DNA of 64,000 bases from Anthoceros angustus (Eukaryota; Streptophyta; Anthocerotopsida; Anthocerotales; Anthocerotaceae): assembly GCA_010909165.1 (NCBI GenBank), contig MU008162.1, positions 1,798,001-1,862,000 on the forward strand. Reading direction: 5' to 3'. Of the stretch, positions 55,229 through 64,000 are shown one piece after another. How positions within the stretch are numbered: position 1 is the stretch's first letter; each line of letters begins with the position of its first letter. The translations under genes and the position numbers were made by a program. A model generated the notes under the pieces. It was not told where the DNA came from. It ran no database searches and saw nothing but the letters and a program-made list of their open reading frames with translations.

Positions 55229-57243
55229 ATGGCTCATCATAGTCCTCCTGGTCAACATGATGATAGTAAGTGCATCTAGTAGTATTCTTAGTTTTTTTCC
55301 TTTAAGTAGGTGGAACTATTCATTCTCTACATTGTACAGTAGGTTTGAAAGTTGTGGTTTGCTCTATTGTCTTTGAATAGAGGTATTAATGTTTACCTCT
55401 TTTCACTTTATTACCAGCTTGCCTACTAATTTCTCTCTTGTTTTCTGTGAAAAACTATAATGATTGTCTAGATGGAGCTCAATTGTGCAGAAACGACATA
55501 CTCAGTGACATCAAAGTTGTGAACATGGTAACTTATAAGCTTTTTATGTGTCATATTATTCAGCTTAAATTGATCATTGAATATTGTTTCATTGTGGTCA
55601 TGGTCATTGATCTAGTCACACTATGCATGAAAAATAGGAGACAACAAATCTTGATTCTTCGGATCCAGAAACTCTGAAAAGTATGAAGTCAATTCAGAAA
55701 AGCAAGGGCATTCATGATGAAGAAATCATTGATGTGCCTCGTCCTCCATTAACTTTGAATGAAGCACGCACCAAGGGAGTACTTTCTATCTTTTTGGAAT
55801 ATGCTATTATAGAACGGAATTGGATTCGTAACAATGCAACACTACTTAGGCTTGGGGAGTTTGATTCTCCACGCGAGATAAAACTTGAAGCTAGCAGAAA
55901 GAAGAAAAAAGCATCTAAGTATTATGGTGTTAAGTTTCACGGCCTTACCAAATGTTGGGAGTCATATATTCGGTGAGTAACAGTCTATAAAACTTTATAT
56001 AGCTTTCTTCCTTATTTGATAGTTTTGCATAATATTGAAGTCCCTTTGCTTGCATTTAACAGAAGTCCAAAAAGAGGAACATGTGCAAAACGCAAGCTGC
56101 ATGAGAGTGTGAAAGCTGGAAGACAACAATATCTTGGTACGTTGCATTACTACTTGTTATGCATTATTAAGACTAATAATATTTTATTTATTGATAGTTA
56201 TTAATATTATTTATTTACATATTTTATAGGCACGAGCCATAATGAGATTGAAGCTGCACGGTATGTTTAATTGGGAAGCTTTTACTATTGTGGCATTATT
56301 AACATTGATTTAAGTGGATGTGGCTTTATTATGATGAAAAAGAGAGCTAATATCATATTTGTTTTATAGAAATTATGACCGTGGAGTTATAAAATTTGGA
56401 GAGCCTACATCTGAGCACTTGAATTTCCAGCTTCATACATATCGAGATTGTCTTGAACTGGTATTCAACTAGTTTTTTTAATATTAGTTCTATTCAATTC
56501 AATTCTTACATGAATTTCATGGTTATAGATTGGAAGGATGGGCAAAGAGGAGTTCCTTGAATGGGTGAGGTGTATGGCGAAGCGTAATCCGGAATCCACA
56601 TTCTTTGGGACTTTTTGGGATGGATACCACGGAAAGTGGAGAGAAGAATATGAGATCCAACCACTGGGCAAGAAGCGGTACCAAATAAAATGTCTCAATT
56701 CTATTTGGATGTCTTACAATGTTGTGGTCTTTTGTATAATTGGAGGATGTGTTATTTCTATTAACATTATATAAATGGTACTAGTGATAGTTCAATCATT
56801 ATGGGTTCACATGATACGGAGGAAGCTGCTGCCAGGTATGTGAATAATTGTAATCTTTTTGATATATTTGTGAAAATTTCATAAATGTATTCGTAGTCAT
56901 GACTTTGGAATGTTTTTGCTTCTATCACTTGTGTAGAACTATATTAACTTTTTGAAACTGCTGAATAATGTAGAGCCTATGATGAGGCAGCTATCTCTTA
57001 TAAAGGGGAGGAAGCAATAACAAATTTTGACTTGCGTGAAGAATACGGAGCTAAATTTATATTGGAAACCTACAAAAAGGGCATGAAATTGAGAGGTAAG
57101 TTATTAATGTATCAAATATTTACGAAATTAAAATTCTATTTAATTATATTTCTATTAAGATATTTATGATTTCAGCTTCCAAAACAGAAGAAGAAAATGC
57201 TACGACTTCTTATAGTGAAAAACACAGAAGAAAGGACATCTGA
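55229..57243 (+). CDS. divergent protein with two AP2-like domains
   Basis: Ten exons, all GT-AG and frame-consistent: 55229-55265, 55472-55527, 55638-55972, 56063-56136, 56230-56260 (31 nt), 56370-56460, 56529-56677, 56791-56835, 56974-57095 and 57176-57243. CDS 1008 nt, 335 aa. AP2-like domain 1 is KYYGVKFHGLTKCWESYI ... QQYLG ... HNEIEAARNYDRGVIKFGE. Domain 2 is STFFGTFWDGYHGKWREEYE ... GSHDTEEAAARAYDEAAISY ... TNFDL. Domain 2 keeps the AP2 helix signature well; domain 1 and both first beta strands have diverged, so DNA contacts may differ from ANT/AP2. Lys-rich linkers suggest a nuclear protein. The gene sits in an AT-rich island unlike its GC-rich neighbours. Predicted DNA-binding protein; targets unknown. 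Confidence 0.82.
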
Positions 57244-57474
57244 AAGTGTTTTTTGGAAGAATAAAATGCCGCTACTACTTTATTATGGTTTAAAAAGCCG
57301 GGATAATTCAACTATTCAGCTTTGTTCAGCATTGTTTTGCTCCTCTCTGGAAGGAGAATGCTGAAACATCCTTTTGCCTACATTATCTTCTGTTAGCTCT
57401 TTTTGATGTCCCCTCACCCGAAGCCTCCTTGCAATTTTTTGCATCTATAAAGTTTTATACTTAGTGAAAAAATA

Positions 57475-57508
57475 TATAGGATTTAGGGTTTTAGGGTTTA
57501 GGGGGACA
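57475..57508 (+). repeat. telomere-like TTTAGGG cluster
   Basis: GGATTTAGGGTTTTAGGGTT followed by TAGGGGGACA contains three plant-telomere-type units. It lies between the 3' ends of the AP2-like gene and the next minus-strand gene. It is too short to be a telomere relic of consequence. The rest of 57244-57636 has nothing else I can name. Confidence 0.6.
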
Positions 57509-57636
57509 TAAAATCTGAACTTCAGATTATCCTGACATAACTCGAGTCAACACAAACTACGTTTGATCGAGGGTCTCGTCGACCCTCTCCACCTGCTGTT
57601 GTCTATGTCATAGCTATCATATATCACTAATTAAAG

Positions 57637-59153
57637 TTAAGAATCTGGTTTAGCATCTTCTAAAGCAGTGTTGGTGGCTTCCTTCAGGTCCGACGAGGCT
57701 GATTTCAATTCGGCACTCTTTGCTTGCACTGTTGTGGATTTGTCCTTCAAGTTGGCCAAGTTACCAATTGAAATTCCTGTCTCTTTGGATATGCCATCTG
57801 CCAGCTCATCGAAGTCGTCAGCGTTCGTGAGCACTTCGACTACATCTTCCAGCTCCTCATCAATTTTGTCTGTTGTGTTCACTACCTGCGGCAATGACTA
57901 CCTTAAGTCAGTCTGGACCACCATGGGCCAGTCTTGCACAACAAAACTCTCCGGCATAGGAAAACAAAATCTGACCTTCTCAGCAATGTCTTCAACTTGC
58001 TCAGCATAAGCTTCCACAGCGTCAGCTACACTGTTCACTGTTTTAGCAATTTTGAGGACAACTTCTGCTCCTTCTTTTACGATGTCCGTGGCTTGGTCCA
58101 CATCTCCTGCAGCGTGAAAGTCGCACAAGAGCAAACTCAATCTAGCGATACACGCAGACTTTGGCCATCATCGGTCAGCACTAGGTGTAAGCGTGAGATC
58201 GATTCGCACTTACTTTGAAATAACTTAGCAACAACCAGAGCAGGACCTTTGATGAATGTGTTCCAAATCAATGTCAGAAACCCCTTGATTCTGCAAAACA
58301 TGCGTTGGATTACAAATTATCCAGGAGGATCTGAAGACCGCCTTCAAACTTGCAATCGTCTTAAAGCTCAATCAAATCCGACTTTGCTTACATATCCACG
58401 AGGCCGGCTCGAACCACAAGAGCGACTGCGTTGCTTTCCTCCCCTTTCGGTGGCCTGCAACAATACCATCAGCAGCTTAGGCGTAGTCTGTAGACGAATT
58501 CCCTCACAAGCAATGCATGAATTCATGCAAATGCAGCAAATCCCCCTTCATTACCTTGGAGCAAGATAGCGTAGAATTTGCTTTGAGGAGGTCAGCATCT
58601 GCGAATTGGAGATGCAGGAAAGGGAAGTGCAGCTGGCATCCAGTCTTTGGTGCACAGGGTGAGCGGTTGTGCCAAAAGAAAATGGCCGCAGTCTGCTCAG
58701 GTGCGAAGCTCTTCTCGTCCACCGTGTTCTACACGCTACTACGCAGGCCCTGCCTAATCTGGTGAAGCTGGTGGCCGAACTGCGATCCAACGCCATCCCC
58801 GTCCCAATCCCCGTGTGCCGCGTCGCAGCCATAGCCGTAGTCATAGCACAAGCTTACAAATGCGCTGCCGGAGCTGGAGCTGCAGCCGGTTTCAAGAATT
58901 GTGAATCGCGAATCAATCCACCGGAGCGTGATGCGTTTGATTCGCGAGGCGGATGCGTGGAACTCGTGTCGCGCGATGAGAATGAGCTGTGGGAGTGCAA
59001 GAGCTGGGAGGTGCAGGCGACAATGGACGGGACGTCGAGGAGGAGGAGGGTGTAGAGCTGGAGGAGGCTGGTGGGAGGCGAAGAAAACGTCTCCGCCGGA
59101 AGGAGCATCCTGCACTCAATGAATGCCGGCGAGGGCACGTCCCGGGGTCCCAT
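57637..59153 (-). CDS. small helical protein with predicted plastid transit peptide
   Basis: Certain exons, GT-AG and in frame: 58454-58392, 58290-58214, 58106-57976 and 57885-57637. Upstream, an exon ending at 58555 (KQILRYLAPR) fits the phase. A first exon ends at 58858 and starts at 59153 or, better, 59108; it is Ser/Pro/Leu-rich like a transit peptide. The acceptor of exon 2 is uncertain (58692, 58749 and 58779 all keep frame). The mature part has a hydrophobic segment (GFLTLIWNTFIKGPALVVAK) followed by a long acidic amphipathic helical region (ATDIVKEGAEVVLKIAKTVN, VADAVEAYAEQVEDIAEK, TDKIDEELEDVVEVLTNADD) ending KPDS. No family recognised. The membrane-anchor and coiled-coil reading is inference. 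Confidence 0.6.
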
Positions 59154-59216
59154 GAGCGCAGGACGCGGTGTTGGAGGAACCTGGAACCTTACTTGTCGCG
59201 ATTACTTCGGTAAAAC

Positions 59217-59783
59217 GTGGCCCCACGACCACGTTTTGCTTCGCAGTGGGACCCCAATAATTTGCGCTTTCCATTGTCCGCTACTCCAACAGTGCCGGCA
59301 GGAGGAACAGTTTCTCAGTTTAGGAATCAGGCTGCTGGTTCCAAGTTTTCAAACAGGCTGGAATCTAGGGTTGAAGGAATTAGGGAAACATGGAGGACGT
59401 GATCTGCGAGGGATGTTGATGAGCCTTCACAGTTTCCTTTCCTCTCGCTGAAGAATGTGTTGGCCAACAGCCTTGGTCTGAAGAATGTGTCACATTCTTC
59501 AGTGGGAATGCATGAAGAAACCTTACTCCTGAAGCAGGGATTTATACCATCAGACATCAATTTGTTAGTCCTGAGAGGAGCATCCTGTGGACAGATTCAG
59601 CCTTGCAAATACGACTCTGGAGAGGAAGATGAACGAACGTCTTGCATTGCCGAATCTGAGCAATATTTCTCATTAATGACATGTAGTCTACCTGTTTCAG
59701 ACTTCGTAGTTTGTAGAGTGCTTCCAACAGTGTCGATATTTTCTTCTGGAGATGAGCTCAGTCTTGTCCCACTCGGGACATAA
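59217..59783 (+). pseudogene. unidentified ORF interrupted by one stop
   Basis: One frame runs from 59217 to 59783 with a single TGA at 59400-59402, before a Ser-Ala-Arg-Asp segment; the second part is 108 codons (59457-59783). The stretch LPTVSIFSSGDELSLVPLGT near the end loosely recalls MoeA/CNX1-type sequence, but the match is too short to call. It may be a broken gene, an exon pair with an unnoticed intron, or chance. Confidence 0.2.
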
Positions 59784-60192
59784 GAGGTGGAAACCTGGAA
59801 CAATAGTTGCGTAAGGAATGCTACGTCACATCGACTACAATCCTTGAGTCGTGGAAAGCAATTTTATCAGTCTTGAAGACTTGCTATACTCACGCTCTGG
59901 CTTTGGACGACTGTCAAAATTCATCTGACTATCCACGAACAAGTCGTAATGGCAGTTGGCAACCAGGTGATTAAGCCATGGGAAGTTTGAACTTTGACGA
60001 TTGCTGAAGGTGCATGCAAAGCTCTTTCTGGAAAGTTCCTGGCAGAATGCCGTTAATCCAAGGCTTAATCCATCCAGGAGGCAGAAGGCTCCAGATCATG
60101 AGAACTCAACAAGCTTGAATTTGATGACCGACTGTCCAGCTCCTTCCCCAGCTTCTTTTATAGAGCGCCGTGGCTAACGTCCAGTATCCTTT

Positions 60193-60858
60193 TTGCAAAT
60201 ATCTGGTGCCACTCGCAAGCTACGAGATCGAGCTAGTATTCTAGTACTTGCGCTCAGGAGTATCAACACCCCGTTGTCGCACGGCTCAAAAGTTGAAAGG
60301 AAGTTTGAGGACTGCAGAATCCGTGGCAGTTGCCATGGGTGGAGGTTGTACACTCTTTCCCACAGATCCGCATCTCTCCTTATACAAATGTCTTTTCTGG
60401 TGCGTGATGCAAATGCTGAATGCTCACTCTCAATCCGTCCTGTGGCAGAATTTAGCCGCCCTCTACGCTTGCGTAAAACGAAACCTCATGGTGGCGTGCA
60501 CTCGGATGAATTGCGTTGTGAATATGAGAAGCTTATATCTGAGTCACCGGAAGATGATGGCCCGCCCGATCATAGCTCTCGGGCACCAGAAGGTTCGCAT
60601 ACAGCGGAGTTCAAAGTCAAAGGTCCTCGAGCAGCGGATAGGCTGAAGGATCGCATCAACAAATTTTTCGTGAAGGTGAGCTTGATAATCACACTCTGCT
60701 GTGGCTCTCGCACCTTGCTGTTTTTTGATACGTTGAAGGGAAGTTCGAACACTAACTCTTCCATGCTCATGTCGGTAGCAGAAACTTTTCAAATCCAAGA
60801 AAGCTTCCTAGGACCGAGGATGCTTGCAAGCCGGAGGAGCGAAGAGACCGGCAGTTGA
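60193..60858 (+). other. unidentified 221-codon ORF, possible exon
   Basis: An open frame with no recognised domain. A canonical donor, GTGAAG|GTGAGC, lies at 60675-60676 after a basic helix-like AADRLKDRINKFFVK segment. This suggests that a real exon might end there and the rest of the ORF be intron. No partner exon found with confidence. Confidence 0.25.
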
Positions 60859-61321
60859 CTGCGTACAAAGAAAAATGTGCAGGGACGAGAGTCTTGACAA
60901 GTTTGGATCGATCCAGACTGTACACACGTATTACGGACTAGCCCAGGCGATTTGCTGCTGGTGTTGGGGCTTCTTTCTACACGGCTTGGGAGGATCGACC
61001 TCACAGCATTGTGACTTCAGCAACATCCAACGCAATGACAATGCCGGGGTGAAGATCCTGGCCCAAGCCGGGGAACAATTCAAGCGAGTTTTTTTAATTT
61101 TCGTTAGTTTATTGAAGTATGTACTTTAGTATTTAAATTCCAGAGACTATGGCGTGCTGAAATGTTACGTCTCCCCATTTTGATCAATTCAAGTCCGTAA
61201 AACAGTTTTGAACATTGTCTCAGCTGGCATGCTTGTTACACCCTAAACCTTCCGACTACAAACACACAAATTACGCTATGACAAGGCCTTAACTAATGTG
61301 AGACCTAGATATGTGCCGCCA

Positions 61322-61372
61322 CAAGCATATATCCACCTATCCACCCCAAGCATATATCCACCTATCCACCCC
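61322..61372. repeat. 26-bp tandem duplication
   Basis: AAGCATATATCCACCTATCC followed by ACCCC occurs twice in direct tandem. It lies in AT-rich noncoding DNA; the region 61130-61720 holds no gene I can support. Confidence 0.8.
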
Positions 61373-61739
61373 AGCATTGTGTTCTTTGTTGTTGAAGTTC
61401 CATTGCGTTTAGATCTACTTCTCGCGAAAATGAGTTATTTAACCTTCACCAGTAGTTTGAAATAACATCTAGTTTTAGGAAGTGCACTCTCGATCATACG
61501 AGCCAACATTAATAACCATCCAATATCAATATGCCAGGCAAATTTGAGGGGGCTCCTTCAAGAGTGACATCCATACATGAGTTCATTGAAGCTCGACAAG
61601 TAAGCGTCCTAGGGATGGATCAATGCTGGAATGGGTTCTAAATATCTGTACGAAGTCTCTGAATATTCACAAAAAAATTCCTACTGCGGGTCACTTCGTA
61701 ATATCTAAGTAACGTCTCTGAATTTGCTAAGAAATTCAA

Positions 61740-62030
61740 GGGGGCCGATACGCATACGCTTGGATAGGACATCAATGTCGCTAATCACAACGTCACACAA
61801 GCCGTGGCAAACTCGCTTGATTAGTACTAGTATGTGCAAGTTGATCTCATGGACAAGACCTATCACTTCATACTTACAAGGGGACCAGGAGCAAAACTCG
61901 GAGATATCCTACGTTCTTGTGATAGGTGTGACAAGCAATTGAATCGGTTCTTGTGATAGGTGTGACAAGCAATTGAATCGGGGCATCCGACAAGCATATC
62001 CAGTGTTATTATTGCAAGTGGACACCCTAA
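61740..62030. repeat. copy 1 of a ~280-bp dispersed duplication, with internal 34-bp tandem
   Basis: Homologous to about 62865-63110: shared blocks are GCAAACTCGCTTG, CCATGGACAAG/TCATGGACAAG with ACCTATCACTTCA, GGGGACCA-GAGCAA and GACAAGCAATTGAATCGGGG. Inside this copy, TTCTTGTGATAGGTGTGACA through GAATCGG is duplicated in tandem (61914-61947, 61948-61981), which copy 2 lacks. Confidence 0.75.
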
Positions 62031-62569
62031 CACATTCACGCACATATTCGGACCAAGTGTAAGTACCTAAGTTTAAGGTCCTTCAATATGTACATACCTT
62101 AAAGTGATACATGTCTTCAAATTTTATAAAATGCTCAAAAGGTCTGAATATGTTAGTATGAGTTTCTCTTTCTTCATATTGTGAGGATAAAATGTTTTAA
62201 TTTTAAAGCTATAAAATAGTTTTATAGAGCCACAATGTTTCAATTTAATTAGTGGTATATATTAGGATCTTAGTGGTATATATATGAATATTATATTATT
62301 CTAGAACTAAATATATTTTATTTAAATAGAACAGATGAACCCGGCTATTCTAGGAAACCCAGCCAAAGAAGGCTTGCTTTTTCCTACAAACAAATTGTAA
62401 GCCATGTGCTTACAATTCTTGTAGACATGTCGGTAGTTTCTGATGAGATGCAAACAAGATATGTAACCAATAGGGAGTTTCTATGACATGTAGGTAGTTT
62501 GTGTTAACAACAAAGCTCCGCCATCTTAATCATGCCAAACAATGTACACATACATGGTGGTATTGGTGG

Positions 62570-62615
62570 ATGATGATGATGATGATAATGATGATGATAA
62601 TGATAATAATAATAA
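62570..62615. repeat. GAT/AAT microsatellite
   Basis: Imperfect run of GAT triplets grading into AAT. Between 62031 and 62860 I see only AT-rich noncoding sequence and a diverged direct repeat (about 62655-62700 and 62725-62772, around CAATGGTACGTC). Confidence 0.9.
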
Positions 62616-62837
62616 CTGGTTTAATTATTTCATTAATATGCTAACATGAAAAAACAGGTTAAAGAAAACTCTGGAGGGCACTCAATGGTACGTCCTAGTT
62701 GATTAATTAATTAGATATCCAGGGAAAAACAGTTTAGAGAAAACCCTATAAGACACCAAATGGTACGTCAATGGGCAGTGGGTCAGGGAGGCGAATTCGA
62801 GGGGCCAATAATTCCGTCCTTGTGGACTTAAATGAAA

Positions 62838-62864
62838 TTCTTCTTCTTCTTCTTCTTCTTCTTC
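62838..62864. repeat. TTC microsatellite
   Basis: Nine TTC/CTT triplets in a row. On the minus strand this encodes a Glu run in a spurious ORF. Confidence 0.9.
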
Positions 62865-63160
62865 AATATACATACGCCTGGACAGGATATCGGTGTCCCA
62901 AATCCAACGTCGGAGAAGCTGCTGCAAACTCGCTTGGTTAGACATTAGTTTGTGCGAGATGTTGATCCCATGGACAAGGACCTATCACTTCAGACTTGTA
63001 CGGGGACCACGAGCAAGACTCGAGGCTATCCTACGCACTTGTGATAAGCGTGACGAGCAATTGAATCGGGGCATCCGACTAGCGCGGCGAGTATTATCAA
63101 TGTTTTTAAGGGTAGAGGACTCCATGGCACGCTCACGCTTATCGGCGCACCAACGGTAAG
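62865..63160 (+). other. copy 2 of the ~280-bp duplication, with an open frame
   Basis: The more intact copy of the sequence at 61740-62030. It stays open for 88 codons (62893-63159) with ARLEAILRTCDKRDEQLNRG and IRLARRVLSMFLRV, an amphipathic helix-like stretch, whereas copy 1 is interrupted. This could be an exon of an unrecognised gene, with copy 1 as its pseudogene. GGTAAGT at 63157-63163 would serve as a donor. Confidence 0.3.
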
Positions 63161-63371
63161 TACCTAAGTTTAAGTATCTTCAAGATGTATGTACATATAT
63201 GTCTACATTGTTTGTAGCAAGCACGGAGGACTGCTCATGCCCTAGTGTAGCTAGTTCTGCGTGTCAGAACGATGATTTAGATCGTTAGCACCAGCTTTAA
63301 TCCTCAGCTGGGAATCGCAATGTGCTTTCAAACGGCATTGGCACGACTCCTGCCCTTGCAATCGCAGATTC

Positions 63372-63602
63372 TTGAAGAAACTGCGGAAAGATCTTGAGTT
63401 GACGAAAAAGAGAATAGACTTCCTTCTGAACATGCGAGATGCGGTTGGAGCAATTCAAAGTGCAGCTCAGGAGTTACAAAGGCGGATAGCTGACAACCCA
63501 TTCCAGGATGCTGCTCTCATCGTTAGGCGTAGCATCTGGTTGTCATTTATGTGCGAAGCTGTCTGCGAGCTGGACACTCGTGAAAGCTTCGGGGGTTGCT
63601 AA
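63372..63602 (+). other. unidentified 76-codon ORF, helix-rich
   Basis: Encodes KKLRKDLELTKKRIDFLLNM and IQSAAQELQRRIADN, which looks like a genuine coiled-coil sequence and not random translation. With the helical frame at 62893-63159 it could belong to one gene. I do not recognise the family and cannot fix exon borders. Confidence 0.3.
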
Positions 63603-63859
63603 AATATTGATGTGTTTAAGGTACGGCGGCAGGTATGAACTGTGATGCACAAGCATGTTCAGCCAATTGTTTGAATCGTTGTTCGTCAGGCCCAAGGACA
63701 ACTCCCGTGCAACGATCTCATTGAGTCGTGACAATTGATAGAGACAAAATATGCCAAGGCGCTGCAGCTAGCATTGATGTATTAGGGTAGAAGACGCACA
63801 ATTGATATTATGGCCAGTGAGGACAAAATGTGGACTCCTTCCGTCATTCCATGGACGCT

Positions 63860-63932
63860 GAGCTGAAGAAGGCAACGTTCAGAGCTGAACGTTGAGGGCA
63901 AGGTTCAGGCAGAGCTGAAGAAGGCAACGTTC
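63860..63932. repeat. 21-bp direct repeat at the right edge
   Basis: GAGCTGAAGAAGGCAACGTT plus C occurs at 63860-63880 and 63912-63932, with an inverted GTTCAGAGCTGAAC between. No gene is seen from 63603 to the end of the window. Confidence 0.75.
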
Positions 63933-64000
63933 TGACCTTGTGGTGATGTCATATTCCTCTCAGCATGAGGTTTGCAAATTCTTGCCGGAACGGAATGCAT

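Noticed and set aside
62703-62945. ORF with a poly-Glu run (-)
   Set aside because: The Glu run is the TTC microsatellite; the rest has no recognisable sequence.

Overview
The window is nuclear DNA of a land plant. The evidence is GT-AG introns, an alpha-tubulin, SUMO, REC-type CLU/TPR and VPS37 genes, two predicted plastid proteins, a plant-type tRNA-Trp and Ty1/copia debris. Introns in the clear genes are short (mostly 85-240 bp) and exons are GC-rich, with AT-rich gaps between. That suits a compact, seed-free-type genome (hornwort, or Selaginella-like) better than a seed plant. The species is inferred, not shown.

Layout. Positions 1-4655 hold no gene I recognise. Positions 4656-28230 are a mobile-element block. 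A 32-bp terminal inverted repeat at 4656 pairs, with one mismatch, with one at 26901, and a degraded copy lies at 14461. Between the ends are two divergent, frame-broken genes. The minus-strand one encodes a DUF7869-like protein (about 5.26-8.55 kb). The plus-strand one is of unknown family (about 9.8-14.2 kb). The right half recurs as tandem units A (8690-15515), B (15516-19180), C (19181-20565) and D (20566-28230); B and C carry large deletions and D is a patchwork. Intron-like intervals of both genes carry arrays of a GCGCGC-ACxxGT 12-mer.

From 28.7 kb the sequence is ordinary gene space: SUMO (+, 3 exons) tail-to-tail with alpha-tubulin (-, 5 exons), then tRNA-Trp(CCA), a decayed copia element with tRNA-like repeats (33.2-38.0 kb), and a 21-exon REC-type gene (-, 38.6-46.8 kb). 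After that come a predicted chloroplast protein (-, 5 exons) and a 2OG-Fe(II) oxygenase (+, 2 exons) sharing a promoter gap of 94 bp, an intronless VPS37 (+), a 10-exon divergent two-AP2-domain gene in an AT-rich island (+), and a helical predicted plastid protein (-). The last 5 kb contains duplicated noncoding sequence, microsatellites and short ORFs I cannot name.

The gene models for SUMO, alpha-tubulin, REC, the 258-aa plastid protein, the oxygenase and the AP2 gene were built by hand. Every junction is GT-AG and every exon keeps frame. The most unusual part is the 4.7-28.2 kb block: an apparently undescribed transposon family with self-complementary intronic arrays, and copies joined by serial short-homology switches that are either real template-switch rearrangements or an assembly artefact.
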